From CAYFUR01 sp964346275 (GTDB lineage Bacteria > Sumerlaeota > Sumerlaeia > SLMS01), in NCBI GenBank assembly GCA_964346275.1, contig CAYFUR010000003.1, positions 1 to 64,000 of the forward strand: a stretch of DNA of 64,000 bases. The letters run 5' to 3'. The notes under the pieces are model-generated. The model did no database searches. It had not been told where the DNA came from and saw only the letters and a list, made by a program, of their open reading frames with translations. The position numbers and the translations under genes are program-made. Positions 10,913 to 19,999 of the stretch are shown here, piece after piece; positions within the stretch are counted from its first letter, which is position 1; every line of letters starts with the position of its first letter.

Positions 10913-11149
10913 TTATAGCATCTCGACAGCTTGAATATCTGGCAGCTCTTCGATGATGCGCCGCTCAATTCCCATTTTCAGCGTCATCAGCGAGCTGGCA
11001 CATCCCTGGCAGGCTCCGTGAAGCTCAATATATAAGATCCCATCGCGAATCTCTTTGTATTCAACATCTCCTCCATCGGATTGAAGGTAGGGGCGCAATT
11101 GCTCCAGGATTTCCTTTGCGCGATTTTCCGTGGCGGGTGAAATGGCCAT
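10913..11149 (-). CDS. NifU C-terminal-domain iron-sulfur scaffold protein
   Basis: 78 residues, a stand-alone NifU C-terminal (Nfu) domain. This domain holds or transfers a 4Fe-4S cluster during cofactor assembly in the cytoplasm. Seen: LRPYLQSDGGDVEY near the start and the cluster-binding CxxC in HGACQGCASSLMTLKMGIE (about residues 44-62). The length is normal for the single-domain form. It is transcribed leftward, divergent from the NtrC-type regulator gene, with about 170 bp between their start codons. No other Fe-S assembly gene is visible. Confidence 0.92.
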   Translation of the reverse strand: MAISPATENRAKEILEQLRPYLQSDGGDVEYKEIRDGILYIELHGACQGCASSLMTLKMGIERRIIEELPDIQAVEML

Positions 11150-11321
11150 TTTTGTGATGCTCCTCCAGGATCCGAGGCGGACGAGAATTGTCTGTTTCTT
11201 TCTTGCAGAGGAAGAGAGAACAATCTTCGCGCCAAATCCGCTGGGGAAAGAGTTCTCCCGCCTTGACTCACCTTCGGATTCATTTTACACATGTGTCAAT
11301 AACGCAAAGGGCAGGCGCAAA

Positions 11322-12674
11322 ATGGCACGTTCCATAATGATCGTCGACGACGAAAAAAACACCCGCGAAGGGCTGAAATGGGCGCTGGAGTCCGCAGACG
11401 CCGAGATCTATCTCGCCGAGGATGGCGAGCAAGCCCTGATCAAACTCGGCAATATCCCCGTCGATGTGGTGATTTCCGACTTGAAAATGCCCAAAATGGA
11501 GGGGATGGAGCTACTCGATCATGTCCACGACGAGTTTCCCAAAACGGATTTTATCGTCCTGACCGGCCATGGCACCGTGGAAACGGCTGTGGAGGCGATG
11601 AAAAAGGGCGCCCATGACTACCTGATGAAGCCGGTCAATATCGACGAGTTGCAAATCCTGGTGGACCGGATCTTCGAACAGAAACAGCTCAAGCAGGAAA
11701 ACGAGCGCCTGCGCCGGGAGGTGGATGATCGTTACGGCTTTGACTCGATCATTGGCCGTTCTCCCCAGATGGAAAGCATCTTCGAGAAAGTCCGCCAGGT
11801 GGCTCCGACAAAAGCGAGCGTGCTGATCCAGGGAGAGACGGGCACGGGGAAGGAATTGATCGCCAAGGCGATTCACTTTAACAGCCCCCGGCGCCGGAAA
11901 CCCTTTGTGGCCGTGAACTGCGGCGCGCTGACTCAGACGCTGCTGGAATCGGAGCTTTTTGGCCACGAGAAGGGGGCTTTCACCGGGGCCGTGAAACAGA
12001 AGGCCGGCCGCTTTGAGATGGCCCACGGCGGGACAATCTTTCTCGACGAAATCAGCGAAACGTCGGCAGAACTGCAGGTGAAGTTGCTGCGCGTGTTGCA
12101 GGAACACGAATTTGAGCGCGTGGGCGGCACAAAACCGGTAAAGGTGGATGTGCGGCTCGTGACGGCGACAAACCGCGACCTGAAGAAGGAAGTGGAGGCG
12201 GGAAATTTCCGCGAGGACCTCTACTATCGCCTGAACGTCATCCGGATCGATCTTCCACCGTTGCGGGAAAGGCCGGAGGACATCCCGCTCATCGCCAACC
12301 ATTTCCTCAAACACTTTAACGAAGAGCACGGTAAGAAACTGACGATGAATCCAAAAACCATGCAGGTGCTGCAGAATTATCACTGGCCCGGCAACGTGCG
12401 CCAGCTGCGCACCATCATGGAATCCTCGGTGATTCTGACGAGTGGCCGGGAGGTCATGCCGAAGAATCTGCCCGAGGAGATTCGCACGGAATCCGCCCCA
12501 TCGAATGCGGTGCGCCTGCGCGTGGGCATGACCGTTTCCGATGCGGAAAAGGAGTTGATCAAGGCCACCTTGTCGGAATTCAACGGCAACAAGGCGAAGG
12601 CCGCACGCACCCTGGGTCTCGGGCGGAAAACGCTCTATCGCAAGCTGCAGGAATACGGCATCGAACCGGAATAG
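11322..12674 (+). CDS. NtrC-family sigma-54-dependent response regulator
   Basis: 450 residues with three domains in order: a receiver domain (1-120) with the acidic pair VDDE and phospho-acceptor Asp53 in VISDLKMP; a sigma-54 AAA+ activator domain (about 145-375) with Walker A GETGTGKE near 170 and the sigma-54 contact loop GAFTGA near 218; and a Fis-type helix-turn-helix (NKAKAARTLGLGRKTLYRKL) at the end. It would activate sigma-54 promoters after phosphorylation by a histidine kinase, but no kinase gene is adjacent. Start ATG 11322 is where the receiver fold begins. The next gene starts 4 nt after its stop, so the two are probably co-transcribed. Confidence 0.95.
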   Translation: MARSIMIVDDEKNTREGLKWALESADAEIYLAEDGEQALIKLGNIPVDVVISDLKMPKMEGMELLDHVHDEFPKTDFIVLTGHGTVETAVEAMKKGAHDYLMKPVNIDELQILVDRIFEQKQLKQENERLRREVDDRYGFDSIIGRSPQMESIFEKVRQVAPTKASVLIQGETGTGKELIAKAIHFNSPRRRKPFVAVNCGALTQTLLESELFGHEKGAFTGAVKQKAGRFEMAHGGTIFLDEISETSAELQVKLLRVLQEHEFERVGGTKPVKVDVRLVTATNRDLKKEVEAGNFREDLYYRLNVIRIDLPPLRERPEDIPLIANHFLKHFNEEHGKKLTMNPKTMQVLQNYHWPGNVRQLRTIMESSVILTSGREVMPKNLPEEIRTESAPSNAVRLRVGMTVSDAEKELIKATLSEFNGNKAKAARTLGLGRKTLYRKLQEYGIEPE

Positions 12675-12678
12675 GCCT

Positions 12679-13509
12679 GTGTCGCTGCGCCGCTGGACAT
12701 TAATCCTGATCGAACCGAAGGAAGGCGGAAACGTCGGAGCGTCGGCCCGTGTCGCGCGGAACTTTGGCGTAGGTGCTTTGCGTGTCGTTTCGCCGCGCTG
12801 CGAAGTCAACGGCGATGAAGCGCGGCGTTTCAGTTCGGGCGCCGCGGATTTGCTCCGGCAAATCCATCTCTCCAGCAGCCTGGAGGATGCGGTCGCCGAT
12901 ATGGAGCTGGTTATCGGCCTGACGGGAGTCAGCGGCAAGATCCACAAGCTGGATAGTACGGGCCACGTTCCGGAAGACCTGCTGCGCGGTAAAGAAAGCT
13001 ATACACGATGCGGCCTCGTTTTCGGCCGCGAGGACCGCGGTATGACTGCGGAGGAGATGGAACTCTGCAGTTTTCTTTGGAGCCTGCCGACGAACCCGGA
13101 CTTTCCCTCGCTCAACCTGGCCCAGGCGATCGCCGCCACCCTGGCGGGAGTGGCGGAGGCGGAACGCCGCCTCGGCCTTGCCGCCCCCGGGCTGGGCCTG
13201 GCCGCTTCGGACAAGGCGATCACTCCCTTGGGCGGGAGTGAAAAGGCGGAAGACCAGCCGGCAACCCAGGAAGAGATTCAGCGCCTGGCCCGCCATGCGA
13301 CGAAGCTGATGCTGCGGACCGGCTGGCCCGGCGACATGCGGGTGCGCACATCGGTTTCCAAACTGCGCAACCTGCTCGCGCGCGGCAGCGTAACGAAGCG
13401 AGAGGTGTCGTTATTTCATGGAATTTGCCGCCAGGCGCTCCTCGCAATCGAGCGTCCCGAGCTTTTTCGCTCGGAAGAAGAAAGCGATTCAAGCACCCTC
13501 GAGAAATAA
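12679..13509 (+). CDS. SPOUT RNA 2'-O-methyltransferase, TrmJ-like
   Basis: 276 residues, SPOUT (TrmH/SpoU) superfamily. Likely methylates a ribose 2'-OH using S-adenosylmethionine; TrmJ acts on tRNA position 32. Seen: motif 1 with NVGASARVARNFG near residue 20, motif 2 GLVFGREDRGMTAEEMELC near 115, and motif 3 LPTNPDFPSLNLAQAIA near 138, all typical of TrmJ. The C-terminal 100 residues form the TrmJ-like extension (KLMLRTGWPGD). GTG start, 4 nt after the regulator stop. Its last 21 bp overlap the convergent permease-like gene. The exact RNA target cannot be read from the sequence. Confidence 0.85.
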   Translation: MSLRRWTLILIEPKEGGNVGASARVARNFGVGALRVVSPRCEVNGDEARRFSSGAADLLRQIHLSSSLEDAVADMELVIGLTGVSGKIHKLDSTGHVPEDLLRGKESYTRCGLVFGREDRGMTAEEMELCSFLWSLPTNPDFPSLNLAQAIAATLAGVAEAERRLGLAAPGLGLAASDKAITPLGGSEKAEDQPATQEEIQRLARHATKLMLRTGWPGDMRVRTSVSKLRNLLARGSVTKREVSLFHGICRQALLAIERPELFRSEEESDSSTLEK

Positions 13510-14379
13510 TTTGTCGAAATCACGGGTAAGTTTCTGTTCCGTCTGGCGCCAGATACGCCGCGTCGTATAGACACGCGACAGCGCCACGGGAATTTCCACA
13601 ACGGCGATGGCGAGAAATTGGAAGCCGTCGCGCCCGAAGTAATCGTTGATCAATATCCCAATGAGACTGGTTCGTAATAGCAAGGAAACGATCACCGCGA
13701 GAAGAAGCGCTGCGGTCAGCACCGCCCCGTACACGCGGATCTTGCCCGTGTGATGAGAAAGCCTTGCCAGGGAGGCCGCGCGGAGAGCCGCTCCCGCCGA
13801 AAAAGAGAGAAAGAGAGCAATTGTCGCGGCAACCGCGCAAAGCGAAGCCGAGAGCCGGTTGGAAAACCCAGAGGAGTCTGGCTCGAGCACGAGGGCGAAG
13901 ACAATGAGCTGGGTTTCTTTAAGGGCTGCCTTTCCCTCTGTGCCGGTGAAGATTAAGGCGGCGAAAAACCCGAGGGCGGCAACGCTTATCATTGCTCCCC
14001 CGGCAAGAGCGACCTGGCGGCTGCGCCGCTTCATGGCGTTCACCATGTCCCGCCCGGACAAGGGAGTAACAAGCAACTCCATCAGAAGCGGCGAATGATC
14101 GATTTTCGACCGAACCGCGGAACCTGCGGAAGCAGCCAGAAACGAAACCGCAACACCGGTGGAGAAAAGGCCGACTCCCAGGTAGCGCAGCAGCGTTGTG
14201 CCGAATTCCCCGGGGGAATTCGCCCAAATCAGAATCAACGCAACGGGCCAGCCCGCAAGAAAGCCCCAGAAACACATCCAGGAGAGGAGGATGAGGACCG
14301 AGTCCGTCTTCCCACGATGGCGGAGAAGCCAATCCATTGGCTTCTCGATCGGACCGCGGCGTGGCGGGAAAAATGCCAT
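13489..14379 (-). CDS. multi-pass membrane protein, ABC-2-permease-like, unknown
   Basis: 296 residues with about six hydrophobic segments (roughly 30-52, 68-88, 125-148, 170-195, 200-220, 230-250) and a cytoplasmic, charged C-terminus. The segment LLMELLVTPLSGRDMVNAMK between helices 2 and 3 recalls ABC-2 permeases, where a similar amphipathic helix follows the second membrane segment. No ATPase gene is adjacent. It starts 12 nt after the stop of the zinc-ribbon/TPR gene, so both are probably one transcript. Function unknown. Confidence 0.7.
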   Translation of the reverse strand: MAFFPPRRGPIEKPMDWLLRHRGKTDSVLILLSWMCFWGFLAGWPVALILIWANSPGEFGTTLLRYLGVGLFSTGVAVSFLAASAGSAVRSKIDHSPLLMELLVTPLSGRDMVNAMKRRSRQVALAGGAMISVAALGFFAALIFTGTEGKAALKETQLIVFALVLEPDSSGFSNRLSASLCAVAATIALFLSFSAGAALRAASLARLSHHTGKIRVYGAVLTAALLLAVIVSLLLRTSLIGILINDYFGRDGFQFLAIAVVEIPVALSRVYTTRRIWRQTEQKLTRDFDKLFLEGA

Positions 14380-14391
14380 CCGGGCAGCCGC

Positions 14392-16014
14392 CTAGTCCAG
14401 AAGGTAAGGCGACTGGGGATACTGCTCGCGCAGGATTTGAAGGCGTTCTTCCGCCGCCTGTTCCTCGCCAAGGAGGCGATGCGCGCGGGCTGCGAAGAAA
14501 AGCAGGTTCTCTTCCGCACGCAATTGGAGACGGGGTGGCAAGACGCCCACGGCATATTCCACAAGCTGCAAGACCTCGCGCGCGCCTTCCGGTGTCAAAT
14601 CCCCTGCCTCGATTGCCGCGGCGCGGTCCATCAATTCATAGTAGCTTTCGATAGCAAGTTGCTCCCTCGCTTCTGCGACACGTCCTGCTAAATCATTTTC
14701 CAATTCCACGCCGAGTGATTGCAACCAGCCAGCCGCCTCCATGGCATCGCGATAGTTTTTCTGCTCCAGGGCAGCTTTCAGCCGGGCGTATAGACGCTCA
14801 CGTTCCGCTTCTGCTTTCTCTTCCTTCAGCCTGCCCAGAAGCTTTGCGTAAGGCCTTTCTCCCGGCCCGGGAAGCTGCTCAATATAAGAAACCATCTCCC
14901 GAAACAAATCACCCTGGTTTCGCTCCAAAGCCTGGCGCGCTCCTTCAGCCAGAGTCTGCGCATAGCGACCCGACAGGCGATAGACCTCGCCGACGAGTTT
15001 TTCCTCCAGCTCATCATTGATACTGTGCCGGACGGCGAATTGCTTCGCCTCCTCGAGCCTGGACAGCACCAGCGCGGCCTCGCGCCAGTTTTCCAACTGG
15101 TTGATCACCATCTGGAAAATGGCCCCAGCGCGCGTGGAGACGGACTCCGCCGCGGCGCGTTGAATGCGTGACACGCTGCCAGCCATGGCGGGAAAGGCCT
15201 CGACAACACGCGGCGCCATTTCCCTTGCGTCGGCAATGGAGCCCGGCTGCTCGTAGAGCTGCTCCAGCCTGCGGAGAAGAATCTTCTGCAAATGGTCTTC
15301 TTCCCGCGCCACGGCGCGCCGTTGCTCCTCACTCAGCTCCAAGTCCTCAAGTTCTTTGAGCTTTTCCACCGCGGCAAATGGCTCGTCGCCACGTGCCAGC
15401 GAAGCCACTGCGTCCAGCTCGGCCTGAATCCGCCGGTCCACGGCACGCAGCAAATCCTCGCGCGCTCCCCGCTCTTCCAGGGAGAGCGCCACCATGCGCG
15501 CCCTGGCGAGGTCCCCATCGGAAAGAGCCGACCACCCCGCGCGAAGATCACGTGCCTCGCTATCCCCCGCCATGCTCAAAACCAGCACGACGATCAAGAG
15601 AGCCGCCGCGGCCAGGCCGGCGGCACCATAGACGACCGCTCGCGCCCGGCGAAGAAGCGGCAGTGCCGCCTCGCCCTCGCCCAACTGGCCCACGTAGCGA
15701 TGAGCCCGCGCCGCCTGGGGATTCAGCGCCAGCGCCTTCTCCCACGCCTCGCGCGCCTCCTCGAAACGCTCCATCCGCGCCAGCACGGTCCCCTTGAGCA
15801 CCAGCGCCTCGGCAAAGCGCGAATTCAGCTCCAGCGCATCGTTCAACTCGGCGAGCGCCTCGGGATAATACTGGCGTTCGGCCCGCTCCACCGCGTTGTT
15901 GAAATGCTGCTTCGCCTTGTTCACAATCAGGCGCAGCATCGTCAGGTCCTTGCTGCAATGATAGCAGGTTCCCCGATCGTCTCGGTTTTCCGTTCCGCAA
16001 TGCGGACAGCGCAT
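14392..16014 (-). CDS. zinc-ribbon/TPR membrane protein, unknown
   Basis: 540 residues. The N-terminus is a zinc ribbon (RCPHCGTENRDDRGTCYHC, two CxxC pairs). TPR-like helices follow (about 35-110; ALAELNDALELNSRFAEAL and EAREAWEKALALNPQAARAH), then one transmembrane helix (about 128-152) and a long alpha-helical tail rich in Glu, Ala, Arg and Leu (about 160-540), probably extracytoplasmic. ATG 16014 was chosen because GGGAGGTGG lies 6 nt upstream and the zinc ribbon starts there. It precedes the permease-like gene by 12 nt; together they may form an envelope module of unknown role. Confidence 0.82.
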   Translation of the reverse strand: MRCPHCGTENRDDRGTCYHCSKDLTMLRLIVNKAKQHFNNAVERAERQYYPEALAELNDALELNSRFAEALVLKGTVLARMERFEEAREAWEKALALNPQAARAHRYVGQLGEGEAALPLLRRARAVVYGAAGLAAAALLIVVLVLSMAGDSEARDLRAGWSALSDGDLARARMVALSLEERGAREDLLRAVDRRIQAELDAVASLARGDEPFAAVEKLKELEDLELSEEQRRAVAREEDHLQKILLRRLEQLYEQPGSIADAREMAPRVVEAFPAMAGSVSRIQRAAAESVSTRAGAIFQMVINQLENWREAALVLSRLEEAKQFAVRHSINDELEEKLVGEVYRLSGRYAQTLAEGARQALERNQGDLFREMVSYIEQLPGPGERPYAKLLGRLKEEKAEAERERLYARLKAALEQKNYRDAMEAAGWLQSLGVELENDLAGRVAEAREQLAIESYYELMDRAAAIEAGDLTPEGAREVLQLVEYAVGVLPPRLQLRAEENLLFFAARAHRLLGEEQAAEERLQILREQYPQSPYLLD

Positions 16015-16093
16015 GAAGCCACCTCCCGGATCTGTGATCAAGATGGTGGTGCGCCGGAGCCCAACGTCAAGCCGGAAGGAGTCGTGTTTTGTG

Positions 16094-16121
16094 TTGACGG
16101 GCCGTGCCTGGGAAGTCTACC
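16094..16121 (+). promoter_or_regulatory. sigma-70-like promoter of tRNA-Gly
   Basis: TTGACG (-35) and TCTACC (-10) are separated by 16 nt and end 14 nt before the mature tRNA. The -35 is strong and the -10 weak. Position fits a tRNA promoter. Confidence 0.4.
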
Positions 16122-16134
16122 TACGACCCGCCGA

Positions 16135-16209
16135 GCGGGAGTAGCTCAGTGGTAGAGCTTCAGCCTTCCAAGCTGAATGTCGCGGGTTCGAATCCCGTCT
16201 CCCGCTCCA
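16135..16209 (+). tRNA. tRNA-Gly (anticodon UCC)
   Basis: Full cloverleaf: acceptor stem GCGGGAG paired with CTCCCGC, D arm with AGCTCAGTGGTAGAGC, anticodon arm TTCAGCCTTCCAAGCTGAA with anticodon TCC, T arm with GGGTTCGAATCCC, discriminator T and an encoded CCA. It reads GGA and, by wobble, GGG glycine codons. Confidence 0.97.
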
Positions 16210-16407
16210 ATCAGACGATTCAGATCAGCCAGATTTGCAAACTGCCGACTCCGGAAAGATGGAGTCATGCAGCGGGGGGCATAGAACCTCGGCCGCTTGA
16301 GCCTTTTCATTGCACGATGTGCGAGGGGCGTCAGTACCTTAACCCCTGTTTGGCCCGTCAAAGGTGTTTTGGCGAGGCATGAAGTTTATTCGGTGAATTG
16401 ATCTTTC

Positions 16408-16435
16408 TTGACAGCAACTTTGGGGCGTGTATATT
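16408..16435 (+). promoter_or_regulatory. strong sigma-70-type promoter of the DUF1540 gene
   Basis: A perfect -35 TTGACA and a -10 TATATT separated by 16 nt, ending about 30 nt before the start codon. This is the best promoter match I noticed in the window, suggesting high expression of the small Cys-rich protein. Confidence 0.7.
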
Positions 16436-16465
16436 TATCCCAACTTGAGAGAAGGAGTCATGACC

Positions 16466-16759
16466 ATGGCCCAGGTAGCGACCGTGAACCAGTGCACAGT
16501 AGCGAGCTGTGTTTTTAATTCAAACGACCAGTGCCACGCGCTGGCGATCACCATTGACGAGCCGTCGCCGGCAAATTGCGAGACCTATAAGCCACGCTCG
16601 GGGTCGGAAACCGGCGGCATCGAGACGCAAGTGGCCAATATCGGCGCCTGCAAGGCAACAAGCTGCGTGCACAACAAGGATCTGATGTGCCACGCGGAAA
16701 GCGTCAAGATTTCGATGATGGATGACCGGGTCAGCTGCATGACCTACTCGGAGGGCTGA
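16466..16759 (+). CDS. small Cys-rich protein with two DUF1540-type repeats
   Basis: 97 residues made of two similar halves, each with four cysteines: C-x4-C-x7-C-x14-C (CTVASC, then NDQC and NC) and C-x4-C-x7-C-x15-C (CKATSC, DLMC and SC). This arrangement matches DUF1540, a likely metal-binding domain of unknown role. ATG 16466 is favoured: AAGGAG lies about 8 nt upstream, while ATG 16460 would leave only 2 nt. A strong promoter lies just upstream and the tRNA-Gly gene some 255 bp before it. Function unknown; a role in metal or redox handling is only a guess. Confidence 0.85.
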   Translation: MAQVATVNQCTVASCVFNSNDQCHALAITIDEPSPANCETYKPRSGSETGGIETQVANIGACKATSCVHNKDLMCHAESVKISMMDDRVSCMTYSEG

Positions 16760-16777
16760 GAGGCCTGCCGGGCCGCT

Positions 16778-17206
16778 TTACTTGAAGACGGGCTCGAGGG
16801 ACGCGCTGGGCGCGTTGACATTGGGCCGGACAATTTCGATGCCATCCTGGGCGAGCTGGCTCAGGGTGTTGGAGTGAGCGAAGAGCGCCGGGAGGCATCC
16901 CATGATCTCGGATTTTTCGCCGCCAAACTGCTCGATCAACTCCGCAAGCTGGTCGAGCAGATCTTCGCCCTTCATCTTCTTGATTTTCGCAATGGATGTC
17001 CCGGCAAGGCTCCGGGCGCCCAGGAAAACCTGCGGACTGGAAATTTCGTGCCGCGTTGCCTGCTGCTGGAGGGCCTGCGCCAGCAGCGGTTCACCCTGCT
17101 CCACATCATTAAAGTCCGTTTCGCTGGCGTATTGAGCGAACTCTTCCTCGGTGATGCCGGTGAGGATGTGAAAATCGGCCATGAAGCCGGAGGGGAAGGT
17201 GTTCAT
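16778..17206 (-). CDS. hypothetical protein
   Basis: 142 residues from ATG 17206, which has GGGAG 11 nt upstream; the frame could also start at ATG 17236 or TTG 17260. No signal peptide or membrane helix. The middle is helical and charged (TSIAKIKKMKGEDLLDQLAE), and the C-terminus is Pro/Asn-rich. It runs convergent to the DUF1540 gene with an 18-bp gap. No family recognised. Confidence 0.6.
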   Translation of the reverse strand: MNTFPSGFMADFHILTGITEEEFAQYASETDFNDVEQGEPLLAQALQQQATRHEISSPQVFLGARSLAGTSIAKIKKMKGEDLLDQLAELIEQFGGEKSEIMGCLPALFAHSNTLSQLAQDGIEIVRPNVNAPSASLEPVFK

Positions 17207-17411
17207 AGCGGTCGGTGCTCCCGTTGGCGTGCCCATGTTGGGCAGATTGGTGAGAGTCAACCGACAATCAGTGTGCCCGTCAATGCTTTATTTGCCACGC
17301 CAAACGTTTTTCATGGAGGGCCATTGGGGGTTGGGAAAAGTAAAGAGCGTTGAGTAGGCCGATGGTCATCGTGTAGGTTTCCCGATAAACATCACAGAAA
17401 GGAGCAGCATC

Positions 17412-17789
17412 ATGGGATTGCTTTCCGGAATCATGGGAAACGCGGGGGTGGTCGCCCCGGACAAGTTGCAGAGCGACTATGGCCAGCTTTTGACGGAAGG
17501 GGAAGAGATCGAGGTCGGATTTCAGGTGATTCGCGACACCTTTGTCTTTACGAACAAGCGGCTGATCCTCGTCGACATCCAGGGAATGACGGGCAAGAAA
17601 ACGGAATACCTGACGATCCCCTATTCCAAAATCACGAAATTCAGCGTCGAGACGTCGGGGCACTTCGACCTGGACGCGGAGCTGAAGCTGTGGATCGGCA
17701 GCGATCCGATGCCGCTGCAGAAAAAGTTCAGCAAGAAGGTGAATATCTACGATCTGCAAGCGGTGCTGGCGAAGCATGTGCTGGGCTGA
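17412..17789 (+). CDS. bacterial PH-domain protein
   Basis: 125 residues, one bacterial PH domain (bPH type). Seen: LLTEGEEIEVGFQVIRDTFVFTNKRLILVDIQG, the typical strand pattern with the TNKRLI signature, IPYSKITKFSVE, and a C-terminal helix. These domains form small oligomeric beta-sandwich proteins whose role is mostly unknown. GAAAGGAG lies 8 nt before ATG 17412. It has no membrane segment and stands alone between the convergent hypothetical gene and a hairpin. Confidence 0.88.
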   Translation: MGLLSGIMGNAGVVAPDKLQSDYGQLLTEGEEIEVGFQVIRDTFVFTNKRLILVDIQGMTGKKTEYLTIPYSKITKFSVETSGHFDLDAELKLWIGSDPMPLQKKFSKKVNIYDLQAVLAKHVLG

Positions 17790-17959
17790 GGCTGGTCAAC
17801 CGGTCCCCGCACTGAAAGCACGGAAGCGGCCGAGCACGAGCAAGTGTTGCGAATCCATGTCCCCATTAGTCCTGCGCCTCGAACAGCACTGCAGCTCGCA
17901 CCCCTGTATTTATTTACCGAAAGACAGCGGGGTGCCATGTGCCTGCGCTTGACCTGATA

Positions 17960-17989
17960 AAGGGGGCTTTCTCCTTGCGGAGGCCCCTT
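17960..17989 (+). terminator. hairpin between the PH-domain and OB-like genes
   Basis: A two-part hairpin: an outer stem AAGGGG/CCCCTT and an inner CTCC/GGAG stem closed by a TTGC loop, followed by TTCTTC, not a clean T-run. It lies 170 nt after the PH-domain gene and 60 nt before the next start codon. It may be a weak terminator or an attenuator. Confidence 0.35.
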
Positions 17990-18049
17990 CTTCATGCTGC
18001 GTTCGTTTCTTTGCTGTTCCAAGAAATAAAAATTTTGGAGTTACCCGTT

Positions 18050-18917
18050 ATGAAAAGCCTGAAGCGGTTCGCCCCTGCGATTCTCGGGTTGAGCCTGGCC
18101 TTCTCCCCGGCAGCGTTTGTGTGGGCCCAGGAAACGGCCCCGGCTGAGCAAAAGGCCAACTTGCAATTCAAGCCCTTTTCCGGCGCGACGCCCGCCGCCA
18201 AGGTTTACGCCGATCAGTTGGAAAACCAGGTGGTTGTGGAAGGAACGATTAACAAAGTCGATGCTTCCACGGGCCCTCGCGTTCCCCACCGGCTGCTGCT
18301 CGTTGATCGTCCCTCCCAGCCCGTGATGGTCGTTTACTGGCCCGATGTGGCGCCAAAGATTCATGGCGATCAGCCGGTTCCGCGGCCGGGAGCCCGGCTT
18401 TCCGCCAAGGGAACCTTGACCGAGTATCGAGGCGCTCTGCAGATTAAGGTGCGCGACGCCAGCCAAATCCGCATCGAAGGCTATCCGCTGACTCTCGCCA
18501 GCCGGGGCCGCGCCCAGGGCGATCAGNNNNNNNNNNNNNNNNNNNNNNNNNNNNNNNNNNNNNNNNNNNNNNNNNNNNNNNNNNNNNNNNNNNNNNNNNN
18601 NNNNNNNNNNNNNNNNNNNNNNNNNNAAGGTCGAACTGGAAGAAGGCGCCCGGGTTTCCCTTCGCGATCTGGGCCCGCAGCATGCCGGGAATCTCGTCAC
18701 CGTGTCCGGCCAGATCACCGCCATGCAGTTGCTCGAGAACGGCCATGTTGCGGCAACGCTGAAGGAGCCGACCGGATTCGCCCGTTTGCTCATTCCACAG
18801 GATTGGAGCAAAGAGCGGCCGCAAATTGGCCAGGACGTGACGATGAAGGCCAAGGTTTCCTATAATGAAACCCGGAGCGCGGTGGATCTCGTGTTGAAAG
18901 AGATCGTCTCCAGGTAA
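18050..18917 (+). CDS. secreted protein with OB-like domains, split by an assembly gap
   Basis: Before the gap there are 159 codons: a signal peptide (KSLKRFAPAILGLSLAFSP through FVWAQ), then VVVEGTINKVD, LLLVDRPSQPVMVVYWP and LSAKGTLTEYRGALQIKVRDASQIRI, the pattern of an OB-fold nucleic-acid-binding-like or DUF-type beta barrel. After the gap the reading resumes in another frame (the N count is arbitrary) with NLVTVSGQITAMQLLENGHVAATLKEP and ends at 18917, a second similar barrel. TTGGAG lies 9 nt before ATG 18050. I infer a periplasmic protein with at least two OB-like domains; the middle is missing. Confidence 0.7.
18527..18626. other. assembly gap, 100 N
   Basis: Exactly 100 N inside the OB-like gene. 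The frame changes across it, as expected if the true length is unknown. Confidence 0.98.
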
Positions 18918-19052
18918 AGCCCGATTGCTGTGGCGCCCTGTTTTGGCTTGCGGTGGAGCGCCGGAAGCTGAGAGGTAGGCGCGCGTTGATTACGAGAATG
19001 GATCAGGCATCAAACGCTCAAACAAGATTGCGACAAAGGTCTCTCCAGACGA

Positions 19053-19943
19053 ATGGCCAAACGTAGTGAAAAGATCAATAAAAAGGACCTCGAGCATGAT
19101 GAGGTCTTGGAGTTCACCGATCACGCCCTGTTCTGGCTGAAGGAACATGCCAACCAGATTCTGACGGTGATTACGCTGGTTTTCGTGGGATATGCGATAT
19201 TTGTCTTCTTCCACTCACGGAAAGAAGCTGAGCTTCGTGCCGCCAGCAATGATTTCTATTCCGCGGTGCAGGATTTCGATCGCAATCTCGGTCAGAATCA
19301 ATGGGCGACAGCCGAGCGCACCTCGGGTATGCGCCAGGTGGTGGAAAAAGCGGACGCGATCCTGCAGGAGTATGGCGATACGGAAATCGCGCGAAACGCG
19401 CTTTTCCTCAAAGGCAATGCCTACTACTTCGCCGGGGACCCGCTCGGCCAGACGGAGAATACGGAAGAGGCCATCAGCGTCTTTGAGGAATATCTGCAGC
19501 AGGCCCGGCAGATGGGCGACGGTTTCGAACAAGGCGCGGCCCTGCTGGCTCTTGGCTACGCCCATGAGAATCTCTTCATCCTGACAATGTCACAGAACGA
19601 GGAGGCGGCCCGCCAATCGCTCACTGCCGCGGCGGATTACTACGATCAAATCCAGGAGCTGCCCGATGCCGGGTTCCTCCAATACGAAGCCCTTAATGCG
19701 AAGGCCCGCCTGCTGAAGTATCTCGGCCGCCGGGAAGAAGCTCGCGAGCTTTACGAGCAGGTCGTCCGAGAGTCCTACGATCAGATTGAACAGCCCGGCC
19801 CCGATGCGCCTCGCCGTGAACAAATCATGGCCCTGGTGCGCACCTATGCAAACCAGTTTACCACGGGCCGGACAGCCCTGCTGGAACTGCAGCGAATGGG
19901 TGTGGATACGGAAGAATTGCTCGCGGACGCGGGCCTGGAGTAA
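19053..19943 (+). CDS. membrane-anchored TPR protein, YfgM-like
   Basis: 296 residues. A charged cytoplasmic N-terminus (1-32) precedes one membrane helix (about 36-54; ILTVITLVFVGYAIFVFF) and a long periplasmic helical solenoid. Seen: TPR-like repeats including NALFLKGNAYYFAG, AISVFEEYLQQARQ and KARLLKYLGRREEARELYEQVV. This layout matches the tetratricopeptide YfgM-like domain family, which associates with the Sec translocon or outer-membrane assembly in enteric bacteria; the role here is inference. A strong terminator follows, so it ends a transcript. Confidence 0.82.
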   Translation: MAKRSEKINKKDLEHDEVLEFTDHALFWLKEHANQILTVITLVFVGYAIFVFFHSRKEAELRAASNDFYSAVQDFDRNLGQNQWATAERTSGMRQVVEKADAILQEYGDTEIARNALFLKGNAYYFAGDPLGQTENTEEAISVFEEYLQQARQMGDGFEQGAALLALGYAHENLFILTMSQNEEAARQSLTAAADYYDQIQELPDAGFLQYEALNAKARLLKYLGRREEARELYEQVVRESYDQIEQPGPDAPRREQIMALVRTYANQFTTGRTALLELQRMGVDTEELLADAGLE

Positions 19944-19970
19944 AGAGGTTCCCGTTCTGAAGATCAAAAA

Positions 19971-19999
19971 CGGCGGCCCGGACGGCCGCCGCTTTTTTT
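19971..19999 (+). terminator. Rho-independent terminator
   Basis: An 8-bp perfect stem (CGGCGGCC with GGCCGCCG) and a five-base loop, followed by seven T residues, 27 nt after the TPR gene stop. Confidence 0.9.

Noticed and set aside
11511..12947. Leftward frame opposite the NtrC-type regulator
   Set aside because: Shadow of a securely identified gene; high-GC codon bias keeps the opposite frame open.
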